Shown here one piece after another: positions 7,401 through 15,504 of a DNA stretch of 21,319 nucleotides. A model generated the notes under the pieces. That model did not search any database and was not told the DNA's origin. It saw nothing but the letters and a program-made list of their open reading frames with translations. Every line of letters starts with the position of its first letter. Within the stretch, counting starts at the first letter, position 1. The translations under genes and the position numbers were made by a program. This DNA is from a virus, in IMG/VR virus record IMGVR_UViG_3300024289_001078, positions 1 to 21,319 of that record; one strand, given 5' to 3'.

Positions 7401-8015
7401 AACACCTACTTTAGCGAAGTCGTAACCAACTAACCCAGCATTATTGTATTTAGTACCATTATTTGCATAATAACCTTTTGAAAATTTAAAAATACTTAAA
7501 TTTATGCCTTTTAGAATTATTACATCGCTTAACCAACTTTCTTTATGTTGTATAGATTGAATGCCCGTAGTATCATTAATGCTGGTAATAATACCTGAGT
7601 TTTCTGGAAGTAAAACCAATGCGGTCTTTCCATTGAGGTACTTTTGCAAAACTCTATAGGTATCTGTACGTGTTACATTATTTGAGTTTAATAAAAATGT
7701 TCTTGTTATGGTTACATATTTAAAAAGGTCCCCCTGTGACCAACCAAGTGGTGACAGGACATCTCCTGTATTATTAACAGGTGTAATATTTATAGGGTGG
7801 TCTGAAAGGAATGGTACTCCAATTCCAACCCCATAATTCCCATAATTATTATTGAACCTATTAAAATGTACCCACCCACTATTTGATGGATCTCCAAGAC
7901 CAACAGAAAACGTGCCAGTAGCATTAATTACATTTTCAGATGCATCTTTAAATTGAACATTCAGTGTTGTAATAAAACCTGATGTTGAATTAAATTCAGG
8001 CCATTCATAAGCCAT
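4452..8015 (-). CDS. Large TIG/IPT-domain tail fibre or adhesin (1187 aa)
   Basis: Probable receptor-contact protein. Residues 1-255 are an Asn/Gly-rich beta region. Three or four TIG/IPT immunoglobulin-like domains follow at about 258-360, 362-441, 445-529 and 533-634; the clearest has PTVSSFTPTSGLSGAEVIIT, GTNF and a C-terminal VTTNGGTATSTSNF. Residues 730-1187 look like repeated beta-sheet blades (LYALLSESNGKL, SVYAVGYDH, ALYVFFSSS), possibly a propeller or carbohydrate-binding region. AAGGTG lies four bases before the ATG. Base usage changes sharply near residue 670: the N-terminal two thirds are AT-rich (10 G+C of 60 at 7441-7500) and poor in TGCA, while the C-terminal third matches its neighbours. 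The fibre role is inferred from phage context; TIG domains also occur in bacterial surface proteins. Confidence 0.85.
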   Translation of the reverse strand: MAYEWPEFNSTSGFITTLNVQFKDASENVINATGTFSVGLGDPSNSGWVHFNRFNNNYGNYGVGIGVPFLSDHPINITPVNNTGDVLSPLGWSQGDLFKYVTITRTFLLNSNNVTRTDTYRVLQKYLNGKTALVLLPENSGIITSINDTTGIQSIQHKESWLSDVIILKGINLSIFKFSKGYYANNGTKYNNAGLVGYDFAKVGVSYYNEANIINPFTVGDTGTGWINAGSYGVSLYYPLRTLYSEQRTLFTIIPVYKPTITISPTTGSASGGETITISSNRDINGHYQIWSIGAEGYEILRSAGIAGFSPDSPNKKTFIFTNPQDVKTFRAILKYNHRTLEYGQQYSNPNNISSSNLFYKPIIISETPQLWTGSSNSYITIFGQNVLDTTSVKINGVGHQFSKSTTSNNTIFISINEQTTSGKIELTSPAGTVTSVGNFTLQPAPTVSSFTPTSGLSGAEVIITGTNFVSAVDNQTPVVGRVSFGNWTATFTDVTPTTIRAFVPSGAVTGPISVTTNGGTATSTSNFTRNYSPTLYGVGIYKDANGTENNSVPYLDSERQYVIWGGGLDTTQKIEFFYTNNPNVKYEATFTVIDASRVSFTVPFMNNLTTGGLVKFTLTSAYGTVTKDNAIQLQVDLRNINYPTISSYQAPYSNNTTPVNTLVGANLYFENSSTWEKANDIYFAKPVTRHDGLSDSAEWTRATAGWFSNNGEWQKFWPSVENAAKKFYKFDWSSAGFTERVDVLKVVPDYPNLYALLSESNGKLTTSAGYPDSWQAIENCRSIIAKINLQTGVMSYIEVKGPRNNTNCHISDIYVSGDSVYAVGYDHASDPNFGEIAVNNLHRGFKVPARFVVGMLSSGDVVIVGGQTQRHFVGVVKKYSKNLALQFSRKISSPPVIAEPNGYVNNFTTDAFFFKAIHMPGGYAYNPLVEFINGGSLYEPKITLFNGALYVFFSSSKNYANIAYYGASTNGAWRLREEILVKKLKPTNLTEYVGETSVRSLMQHDIAADPSLDWNYRFQLHPTSPTHYDFFKGYHPTVNKSGFSQYSVVADPQLNGNNKINFTTGYFWNSLQINPTIKSAFMARDGVFDYPLIMGDLESTTGDDDGNGMFVGHYGKNDLYSIMCGTEFENGRVSTTDITAFSDLNSFLANYSTLPLVYTSSSFPTTAFTVTETPVENLQMTEVCNA

Positions 8016-8023
8016 AAATCACC

Positions 8024-8263
8024 TTAGTATTGGAAGTATAATCCGTTGGATGGTGCAGTTCCTGTTGGAGCAGTAGTGCCAAACGTGTAAGCATTTGCAC
8101 TGCCCGGTACTAGATATGCAAGTGAAGTCCACGTTGCACTGCCGTTCCCAATTTTCATTTTCCCAGTGTCAGTCTCGTAAGCCAATTCTCCTTCAGAGAG
8201 AGTTGGGTTTATTAGTGCCCAGTTTTCACTTGTGTCACGGCGTAATTGAATTGGAATTGCCAT
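8024..8263 (-). CDS. Mtd-N / hyaluronate-lyase-type tail fibre N-terminal domain protein (79 aa)
   Basis: The product starts MAIPIQLRRDTSENW and continues with NPTLSEGELAYETDTGKMKI and GNGSATWTSLAYL. This is the common phage tail domain 'QlRRgTaxxWxxxNPvLxxGExgyETDTgxxKiGdGxxxWxxLxY', found at the N-terminus of Bordetella phage Mtd and many fibres. Here it is almost the entire protein, with only a Gly/Thr/Ala-rich tail (YTFGTTAPTGTAPSNGLYFQY). AGGAG is positioned well before the ATG. The same domain begins the 1052-residue fibre. It may be a short virion fibre base or adaptor for the TIG fibre encoded eight bases downstream. No reverse transcriptase or template repeat of a diversity-generating retroelement is seen. 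Confidence 0.85.
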   Translation of the reverse strand: MAIPIQLRRDTSENWALINPTLSEGELAYETDTGKMKIGNGSATWTSLAYLVPGSANAYTFGTTAPTGTAPSNGLYFQY

Positions 8264-8271
8264 ACATACTC

Positions 8272-9576
8272 CTATGGGTTTGCATTACCTGCATCAAATG
8301 GTGCTATGCCTCCGTACACAGTGTCAGCAGTACCACCATCAAGATTTGGAATTTGAATACCGTTGTAAGAACCACCACCACTACCCCCACCACCACTACC
8401 ACCACCTATTCCAGATGCATTGGTGGGCCTCCACCTGAAGTCATTTGCACCTTCTGTGGATTCACGCCAAGCCAGAACTTGATTTGCTGTCGCACCATCT
8501 TGCCCTAAACGGATCTCTAGATTAGTTAAATCATACTCTATGGGCGCAATCGGTGTCAACAACGGTTGCACATCTCCGGGTTTCCACTCATTACTGGAGT
8601 TGTCCCAAATTAGTGCCTGTCCATCAGCAGCACCTGACCTATTTATCCTCACTGTTTGTGTTGCACTAATGTATTGCAGAGGTGAAACAGCATTCAGGCT
8701 GTAAGCACCACTACCACCGCTGGATGGTATGTAATCCTCAATGTGTTGAAATGTGTTTGCATCACTCCACCAAGACTCAGTACTTGCTATGTCCCCATCG
8801 TAGAGATAGCCGTTTAATGTAGTGCTTGTTGGTGGGCCGAAACCAAGCTTTATGTGCATTGTTTTGCCAGATTCGTTGTACATGGTAATCTGGCGTATAA
8901 CACTGCTATTAGGGCTTCTAGAAGCTGTAGAAGGCAGCTTAAAAACACTAAAAACTTGAGTATTCCCATCAACTGCGACTATTTTTTGCTCAAGTCTTTC
9001 ATTAATGATTGTTTCAGAACTATCCTGCACCTCACCATGGGAAACTGTGATGTGCAACCTGTCATCTGACGTTAAAACATCACTTCCTGTGGCAGCTAAA
9101 ACAACGGAAATTTCATCAAAATTGCTTTCCTTGCTCAGTACTATTACTGACGGGTAACTAAGTAGAAAAGCTTCAGAAAATCTCCAAACTTTGTGCGATG
9201 GTATTACAAAATCAATCAGGTTCGTGTCTGTGTAATTTGCAGGGTCGTCTAATTGGCCTGATGATGTTCCAGCAGCAAGTGTAATGTCGGTATAAGACCT
9301 GATTCGCAGTGAGAAAGACTGTGTGCTTCCAGCAGTATTATAAAAGTAAAATTCCCTAACTACTCTTTTTTCACCAGAAGTACTACTTGTACTAAGAATT
9401 GTATTTACATTGTTCTGGGATGGCTGAGAGTAGGATACAAGTTCCTTGTATGTCTCATTATTCTCAGAATCCATGCTGTAACGCATGTAGTGCACGGTTG
9501 CTGCGATGTTGCACGCCACTCCCTGAGACTGCACATAAAGTTTTGATTTCTGGGGTATTACAAGAGTTTTGCTCAT
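8272..9576 (-). CDS. Tail fibre protein with duplicated beta domains and GGGS linker (434 aa)
   Basis: The start at 9576 is preferred to 9588 because its ATG overlaps the upstream stop in ATGA; the 9588 ATG abuts its only GGGG. Residues about 10-150 and 205-270 look like two related beta domains (compare EFYFYNTAGSTQSFSLRI with ITMYNESGKTMHIKLGF). Two fibre repeats follow (IRINRSGAADGQALIWD-type, near 296-335, and near 345-385: LEIRLGQDGATANQVLAW). A natural flexible linker IGGGSGGGGSGGGS lies near 390-403. The C-terminal NLDGGTADTVYGG is a motif seen at phage fibre ends. The repeats match those of the neighbouring collagen-like fibre, suggesting one fibre complex. Function inferred from repeats and position. 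Confidence 0.8.
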   Translation of the reverse strand: MSKTLVIPQKSKLYVQSQGVACNIAATVHYMRYSMDSENNETYKELVSYSQPSQNNVNTILSTSSTSGEKRVVREFYFYNTAGSTQSFSLRIRSYTDITLAAGTSSGQLDDPANYTDTNLIDFVIPSHKVWRFSEAFLLSYPSVIVLSKESNFDEISVVLAATGSDVLTSDDRLHITVSHGEVQDSSETIINERLEQKIVAVDGNTQVFSVFKLPSTASRSPNSSVIRQITMYNESGKTMHIKLGFGPPTSTTLNGYLYDGDIASTESWWSDANTFQHIEDYIPSSGGSGAYSLNAVSPLQYISATQTVRINRSGAADGQALIWDNSSNEWKPGDVQPLLTPIAPIEYDLTNLEIRLGQDGATANQVLAWRESTEGANDFRWRPTNASGIGGGSGGGGSGGGSYNGIQIPNLDGGTADTVYGGIAPFDAGNANP

Positions 9577-12500
9577 ATTCCAAACCATCCCCTTCTGTAG
9601 CCTGCATTAATTGGTTTGCTTTTCACAACAGCCTTGCTCCCAACAACAGCAAGTGCGTTGGTGGAATCAGTGTTTAATTTCAAATAAATTGCAGGATCCG
9701 CAGGTGTGCTGGGTACTGTGTCTAAAACAAGACCTGTTCCACTGCGAGTCTTTATTGCAAGAGTTGGATTTTGTGTGGTTCCCGTGTTTGCAAGACCACC
9801 GTTTGCATCTGCAAGTGTTGGGTCAGGAGATATACCTTGTGGTCCTTGTGGACCCTCTGCACCTGTTGCACCAGTGGGACCCCTTAAATTAGTTGGAGCA
9901 CCCCAAGGGTCTGTTGCACTGCTTGTCTTTGGCCCAAATATATAAGTCCCAACATACTCACCCAGTGTGGTTTCCAGCCTTGTAATATGGAAGTCGTCCA
10001 CATCACCAAGTGCAGAAGATGGATCGGGTGGAGTTGATGCGTTTGATTGCACTGTCGCATGATGTATGATCTGCCCTGATTGTGGTCCGGCAGGACCTGT
10101 GGCCCCTGTAGGGCCAGCAGGGCCTGTTGCACCTGTATCACCGTGCAATTCCACATAATTATCAGGCCAAACATTGTTAGCTTTTGGGCCGTAAAACCTT
10201 GTACTGGGTTCTGGACTAAGTATGGATACAAGAAGGAAGTCCCCATTTACACCAATACCTGAGTAAAGTGCAGGTAAGTCCTGACCTGTAAGTAATACAG
10301 GGTGGTCCACTCTGCGTATAAGGTTGGATGTACTCTGTCCTCTAGGACCTGTTGCACCTGTAGGACCAGCAGGACCTGCTGGTCCTGTTTCACCCTGAAT
10401 ACCTTGCACTCCTTGAGGGCCAACAAGATTTACAGGATCCTGCAACGATGTCCACCTGTTACCCAAGCAACCGCTGCACTTAGGTCCGTAAAGGATGTGA
10501 TTTGTGGTGTCTATGTAAAAATCACCACTGTTTCCAAGGTCCTGTGCAGGTACACCATCACCCCACAGTATGGTTGGCCTTGTGTGGTCGTATGGAACAG
10601 ATGCAATCCAGTTCACACCATCGTACACAAGTACATCACCCGCACTACCATTCACACCAAACGTGAGAGTGCGTGTGGTTTTATCCCAGTCAAGTGGAAG
10701 TGTTGCTTTGATATCAGCAGGTGGTAATTCTTTCTCACTCCAAATCTTTAGAGTGTCATCCCATGTCATTACATACCCATCAGTAGTACCCTCTGTAATT
10801 TTTAGAGTACCTGTGGATTTGTCCCAATCCAGTGGGGACATTGCAGTAATTTCAAGGATTGCTGTTGAGTTGACCCAGTTAGTTCCATCAAACTTTAGAA
10901 TTTCGTCCTGAGTAGGAGTTGTGATGATTACATCTTCTAGCTCATCGAGAGTGTCCACATATGTGCCGTGGTTCACCCACTCGTTGTTTTTAAATACAAG
11001 TATTTGGTCCTGTTCCGGGTTGGTAATGGTTACATCAGTAAGGCCGTCCAGTGTCACAATTGGTGATTGTGGTGTCCACGCCTTTGTGGTGTTGTCCCAA
11101 GTGAGAACTTCGCCAGTTGTTGTGCCATCAGCCAGTGCAATCGTGAAAGTGGTAACATTGTTGGATGTCTCAGACGATATGCTAATTGGTGCAGTGCCTT
11201 GCAGGTCAGCGGGTGGCCCCTGCTCACCACGCTCCACCAAAAGATCCCAGTTAGCCGTGGTGTTTGGTGTAATATTTAACGTGTTGTCCAACTCACATAT
11301 GTAAATTGCTCCCTGATACCCAACAACAGCACCTTTGGAGTAATTTACAGTGGAATCCCAGTTTCCGTTCCACTCCATACCAGCAGTGCCATCTTCCCCT
11401 GCTGGACCTGCCGAACCATTAGCACCATTTGCACCTGCCGGACCAACAAGTGAAATACCAGTACCCCAGCTAACAACACTATTGCTTGTGGATCTAGGAC
11501 CGTACAACAGTGGAGCACCTGTACCAGCAGTCTGAATGTACCAGTCGCCGTCAGTTGCATCTGTAGTCCCATCTGGTGCGCCCGTCCCTGTCTGGAGACT
11601 TTTTGCAGCACTTGCTTTGGATGCAACCCAGCTAGTCCCATCGTACTTAAGAACATTGCCAGTTTGTGCATTTGGAACATTGAATGAAAGTGTGGTTGTG
11701 GACTCGTCCCACACTATAGGAGCATTAGCATAAATGGTTGCAACTGCGTTCGCAGTGGAACCCTTGGATGCTACAAGGTTCCAATCTGCTGCGTTGGTTG
11801 GAGCATTGGTCGTACCACTGTTTGCAATCACAACATAGGAACTACCGTTGAACTGCACAACAGAGTTTAATGGGTACTGTGTACCACTTACGTAAGAACC
11901 CTTCCACACAAGTCCGGGAGTACCAGCAGGTCCTGTCGGCCCAGCAGGACCTGCTGAACCTGCACCACCTGCAAGACTGATTGGAGGCCCCCAAGGAGTA
12001 CCATTCGCAGCTACATAACCGCCGTACAAGTTCTTTGCAATCAGGTCAAAGTAGAAGTCTCCATCGTTCACACTGGTTGGATCAGGAAATGAGCTTGTTG
12101 GTGCTTGGTTTCCGTAGTGTATGGTCGCACCACGTGGTCCTGTTAAACCAGTAGGTCCTGCATCACCAGTATCACCCTTGTCACCCTTGTCACCTTTAAG
12201 GGAAATTCCATTACCCCAGCTAACCACACTATTTGTGGTAACACGTGGTCCAAATAAATCCTTGCTAGTGGTGTTTAAAAAGTAGTCGCCATCAATTCCA
12301 GTAGTGCTAGTGGTAGGATTACTTGTCCCAGTGAGTATGGTTGCCCCACGAGCACCCTGCACACCTTGAACACCTTGAATACCCTGAGTACCCTGCGGTC
12401 CGGTGGGGCCTGCTGGCCCCGTAGGACCGCTTGCAAGTACTCTTTCCCACACACCTGTGCCGTTTGAGTACTTCCATATGTACAGGTAATTTGTGTCTGT

Positions 12501-12731
12501 TTCGTACCAAAATGCTTTAGTTGTGGATGGATTACTTGGCGCAGGTGGTTCTGTGTTCTGAGCAATGTACGTAATTGCCCCTGCAAGGGAACTGATGGAA
12601 ACCCCACCAATGGTAAAACCATCACCTACAAACAATTCTCTCGTGTCTGTTGCAAAAGCTGGTTCACCTGCAAGAAGAGATTGTGTTTGTATTGCAGATT
12701 GTGGGCCACGTTTAAATTGAATTAATGCCAT
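9573..12731 (-). CDS. Collagen-like tail fibre with Mtd-N start, YGP modules and CBM-like domains (1052 aa)
   Basis: Residues 1-50 are an Mtd-N-like attachment domain (LLAGEPAFATDTRELFVGDG). Six modules of the type 'GDfYidt...lYGP...WG..isLxG' lie at about 148-180, 224-254, 395-430, 736-771, 830-864 and 912-950, each leading into a Gly-X-Y collagen-like tract. Two CBM5/12-like domains (275-320, WKGSYVSGTQYPLNSVVQF; 453-500, WNGNWDSTVNYSKGAVVGY) may bind chitin-like or other glycans. A separate fibre-repeat region (337-371, 515-711) carries 'plxWDxstxtLxi..G.VLxYDGxxW' units. GAGG lies six bases before the ATG. Probably forms a trimeric triple-helical fibre for surface contact; trimerisation is inferred from collagen-like phage fibres. 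Confidence 0.9.
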   Translation of the reverse strand: MALIQFKRGPQSAIQTQSLLAGEPAFATDTRELFVGDGFTIGGVSISSLAGAITYIAQNTEPPAPSNPSTTKAFWYETDTNYLYIWKYSNGTGVWERVLASGPTGPAGPTGPQGTQGIQGVQGVQGARGATILTGTSNPTTSTTGIDGDYFLNTTSKDLFGPRVTTNSVVSWGNGISLKGDKGDKGDTGDAGPTGLTGPRGATIHYGNQAPTSSFPDPTSVNDGDFYFDLIAKNLYGGYVAANGTPWGPPISLAGGAGSAGPAGPTGPAGTPGLVWKGSYVSGTQYPLNSVVQFNGSSYVVIANSGTTNAPTNAADWNLVASKGSTANAVATIYANAPIVWDESTTTLSFNVPNAQTGNVLKYDGTSWVASKASAAKSLQTGTGAPDGTTDATDGDWYIQTAGTGAPLLYGPRSTSNSVVSWGTGISLVGPAGANGANGSAGPAGEDGTAGMEWNGNWDSTVNYSKGAVVGYQGAIYICELDNTLNITPNTTANWDLLVERGEQGPPADLQGTAPISISSETSNNVTTFTIALADGTTTGEVLTWDNTTKAWTPQSPIVTLDGLTDVTITNPEQDQILVFKNNEWVNHGTYVDTLDELEDVIITTPTQDEILKFDGTNWVNSTAILEITAMSPLDWDKSTGTLKITEGTTDGYVMTWDDTLKIWSEKELPPADIKATLPLDWDKTTRTLTFGVNGSAGDVLVYDGVNWIASVPYDHTRPTILWGDGVPAQDLGNSGDFYIDTTNHILYGPKCSGCLGNRWTSLQDPVNLVGPQGVQGIQGETGPAGPAGPTGATGPRGQSTSNLIRRVDHPVLLTGQDLPALYSGIGVNGDFLLVSILSPEPSTRFYGPKANNVWPDNYVELHGDTGATGPAGPTGATGPAGPQSGQIIHHATVQSNASTPPDPSSALGDVDDFHITRLETTLGEYVGTYIFGPKTSSATDPWGAPTNLRGPTGATGAEGPQGPQGISPDPTLADANGGLANTGTTQNPTLAIKTRSGTGLVLDTVPSTPADPAIYLKLNTDSTNALAVVGSKAVVKSKPINAGYRRGWFGI
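9831..12428 (-). repeat. Seven collagen-like Gly-X-Y tracts
   Basis: The tracts lie at about 12342-12428, 12129-12194, 11913-11969, 11382-11444, 10338-10421, 10080-10142 and 9831-9884, within the 1052-residue fibre. They encode GPTGPAGP-, GIQGVQG- and GDKGDKGD-type triplets. Locally they raise G+C content and create repetitive DNA that could recombine. Confidence 0.9.
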
Positions 12732-12732
12732 A

Positions 12733-15504
12733 TTATGCCTCAGTAATTATTGCCTGAAGTGTGTTAGGTGATGCTGGAGTGCATGCGAATGGTGTGAGAT
12801 TCACACCGGGAATTGTGAGTGTGAATGGAGTGCAAAGACAGGTTGTAATGTTGTTAATTTCCACAGGACTTCTTGAAGCATTAACAATATCTTTCAACAC
12901 AAGCTTAAACGCAGTAGTACCAACCAGTGTAAGTTTTGCCTGAATAATGTCTTTTGTTGGTCCGAATTGGTCATATATTCCAATCCATCCACCATCTGAT
13001 GTGCTTTGTTGAAGTGGTATGACAACATCTTTGAGAAACTTACAAGAGCTTGGAGCATTGTTGAATTTAAGCTGTAAGTTCGAAGGGATTACACAAGACT
13101 GATTGGAACCGCACGGGAATGTACTGCTTGCAGAGTCTGAAATACATATTGGTGTGTTCGGTACTATTCCTGTGGAAGTGCCCTGAATATTTACAGGTAT
13201 GGATGTGAACATACCAAGTGTGAAAACTCCACCAACCTCGTTCAACTTACTATCACAAGCAATTGCCCTTGGTGCAGGGTATGGTATGGAGTCCACGCAG
13301 CGCATGTTCATGTACCAATTCATTGCTTGTGGGCGTTCTGCTTCTTGTTGAGAAAATGTGTCTGTTGCTGCATCAACGACAACAATGGCGTAGGATGGTG
13401 TTTTCTCAGTTTTATAGAAAGTCAACCTTCCCCAAGATTGTGCACCACTCTGGCAGGTGAAGCTTTTTGAACCGTACACAGTGCGTGATGCAACTTTGGA
13501 TCCATTCCAGTACACACTAACATTCATGGTTGTCTGGAAGTGGTAGTCAAGAGCAGCAGTGCCTATTGCACCACCTAGGCAAAACTTCACCACATAGGGC
13601 GGTTTGTGCCACTGTGGATATGTCGCAGCAGTTGCCCCTGTTGGGACTGTCTGGGTTTTTTGCAGGATTGCGCTGTAGGGTAGGAACATATCAGATGTGC
13701 CAAAACCATACAGTTGTGTAGTTGTACTGTCTCCCTGCATTCCTTTGCACTGACCGCAAGGATATGTATCAGCATCACAAGCTGCCTCATCACCCAAGTA
13801 GGACTCAATGTAAACCTCTTCAGTGAGGTCGTTGTAAGGTGGTCGTATCAGTCTAGTGTAGGTATCCTCAACACTAAGGTGAAATATAATGTTGTCCAGC
13901 ATTCCGTGCTGTTCTACTGGAACACAACCATTTAGGGATATATCGTCATCAGCGTATTGATATAAGGCCCAATCCCTTGCATATGTTTTGCAGAATGTTT
14001 CAATCTGATTAGTATTAAAGTCCTTCTCCGTTACACCTGTAGGAGGGTACATTAATATAGGGCATGCAGTTTTACCTGTTGTTTTATATGCACTGGCAAC
14101 AACCTTGAAATACTTGCTTAAAAGGGATTTACCCCTAAATGCATCCCCCCAACCAGAGTCACTGCGAGGCCCATAAAAGACATTATTCTTAGTGTCCAGA
14201 ATGTAGTCACCATTCTGGTATTCAACTGTTACTGAATTATTACCAGATTTGTAATAGGAGGGTTCTGAATTCTTATCATCCGGCCCTTGGTTATTGGTAT
14301 CCTCAAAGTATCGCATTTTCCCTGCAACCACTGAATCAAGGTCGGTTGGATCAACCATTGTTTCAATAATTTGAGAATGTAAAGTATCATCCCCATTAAT
14401 AGTCGTTTCACTTAGTGGCCTTTGCGTTGCAAGCCCATCCTTGTTCAAAAGATTAACTCTGATTGGGTTATTATTTACAACAAACGTAACAACCTCAGGT
14501 ATTACTCCGGGAGTGTCCCTGATATTAAGAGATTGTTTTTGCACATCATCGGAGTTTTTCCCAATGTCAGACTTGGATGGAAAACTTTTGTAAAACTTTG
14601 ATTTATCTAAATTTGCAAGTACCATTTTTCCCCCGCCCTGATTACCTGAGGGCGTGAGAAGAGGTTGTTTAAGAGCATCGAAGCTTTTCCTTGCATGCAT
14701 TATTTCTATTTGCCCATTGAAGTGGCTAATAATGCGACAGTTGCAAGATTGTGCTATCGAATCAAGAAGTAAAGGCACTCGTATGTTGTAAGACTGTTTT
14801 CGGTACAAGCTGTGTGGGAAAAGATACTCTTGGGGTATGTCAGGATCTACCAGTACTTGATGTTGTCCATAACCTAAGTTGTCAAATATGGTATAAAATA
14901 AATCCTCCCAGTTGGAGCAACTAGGTATTTTAAACTCCCCTGTGTTATGCCACCACCACCAATATCTATCATCCACTAACGGAACAACCCACAAGCTTTC
15001 CAAGTGTGGTACTGGAAACCTTCCCCTTGTTTCTATTGCATCATCAACAACAGTACTTTCAATTTGCAAAAGTGGTCTTGGTGGCAGCATATACATTTTT
15101 GCTGCCAGTGGGATCTCAGTGTTATAGATGACAAGTTTTTCAGCAGTGTAGTAATTTTTAGAATTTACCCTACTGCGCATTCCCCCAAGCGTATCAACGG
15201 CATCTTTGTACCCAAGGTTGTCAAAAGATGGTAGCTTTTCCAAGTCTTCTGAAGAAACCAAGAAAAACCCAGTTGCAAATCTACTTGCCCCTGTGGGCCA
15301 ATACAAAGAACTTAGTTTTAAATCATGGAATGGATTTTCCGAATAGTTTTTAAAAACAATGTCAGAGTTATCGAGCAATCCATAGTTAAGAGTTCTAAAG
15401 TAATTACTCGCATTAAATGGTATATTCTCCTCCACCCAGTCATATAATTCCTTGGGTGGAACCATTAATGGAACTCCAGCGTATGTAAACTCTTGGTCAA
15501 TCAT
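12733..15504 (-). CDS. Large tail/baseplate structural candidate (923 aa)
   Basis: I do not recognise a named family. Residues 1-330 contain a short motif LLDSIAQSCNCRIISHFNGQ (247-265) of a type I associate with baseplate-like proteins in planctomycete prophages (memory only). An unusual YWWWWHN sits at 181-187. Residues 431-453 carry one YGP module (GDYILDT, VFYGPRSDSGWG) like the six in the adjacent fibre. The C-terminal half is Cys-rich (CGQCKG, CLCTPF, several CxnxxC) and beta-like, ending in LTIPGVNLTPFACTP. The start codon overlaps the upstream stop by one base (TAATG) and no clear Shine-Dalgarno site is seen, so translation is probably coupled. Size, order and the shared module suggest a fibre-bearing baseplate or tail-tip protein. 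Confidence 0.7.
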   Translation of the reverse strand: MIDQEFTYAGVPLMVPPKELYDWVEENIPFNASNYFRTLNYGLLDNSDIVFKNYSENPFHDLKLSSLYWPTGASRFATGFFLVSSEDLEKLPSFDNLGYKDAVDTLGGMRSRVNSKNYYTAEKLVIYNTEIPLAAKMYMLPPRPLLQIESTVVDDAIETRGRFPVPHLESLWVVPLVDDRYWWWWHNTGEFKIPSCSNWEDLFYTIFDNLGYGQHQVLVDPDIPQEYLFPHSLYRKQSYNIRVPLLLDSIAQSCNCRIISHFNGQIEIMHARKSFDALKQPLLTPSGNQGGGKMVLANLDKSKFYKSFPSKSDIGKNSDDVQKQSLNIRDTPGVIPEVVTFVVNNNPIRVNLLNKDGLATQRPLSETTINGDDTLHSQIIETMVDPTDLDSVVAGKMRYFEDTNNQGPDDKNSEPSYYKSGNNSVTVEYQNGDYILDTKNNVFYGPRSDSGWGDAFRGKSLLSKYFKVVASAYKTTGKTACPILMYPPTGVTEKDFNTNQIETFCKTYARDWALYQYADDDISLNGCVPVEQHGMLDNIIFHLSVEDTYTRLIRPPYNDLTEEVYIESYLGDEAACDADTYPCGQCKGMQGDSTTTQLYGFGTSDMFLPYSAILQKTQTVPTGATAATYPQWHKPPYVVKFCLGGAIGTAALDYHFQTTMNVSVYWNGSKVASRTVYGSKSFTCQSGAQSWGRLTFYKTEKTPSYAIVVVDAATDTFSQQEAERPQAMNWYMNMRCVDSIPYPAPRAIACDSKLNEVGGVFTLGMFTSIPVNIQGTSTGIVPNTPICISDSASSTFPCGSNQSCVIPSNLQLKFNNAPSSCKFLKDVVIPLQQSTSDGGWIGIYDQFGPTKDIIQAKLTLVGTTAFKLVLKDIVNASRSPVEINNITTCLCTPFTLTIPGVNLTPFACTPASPNTLQAIITEA
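14181..14214 (-). repeat. Single YGP module shared with the neighbouring fibre
   Basis: Encodes the GDYILDT...VFYGP part of the 923-residue protein, the same module type that occurs six times in the 1052-residue fibre. It is degenerate at the DNA level; similarity is at protein level. Confidence 0.6.

Noticed and set aside
8024-12731. Diversity-generating retroelement suggested by Mtd-N-type proteins
   Set aside because: No reverse transcriptase, no C-type lectin variable domain and no template/variable repeat pair is visible; the Mtd-N domain is common in ordinary fibres.
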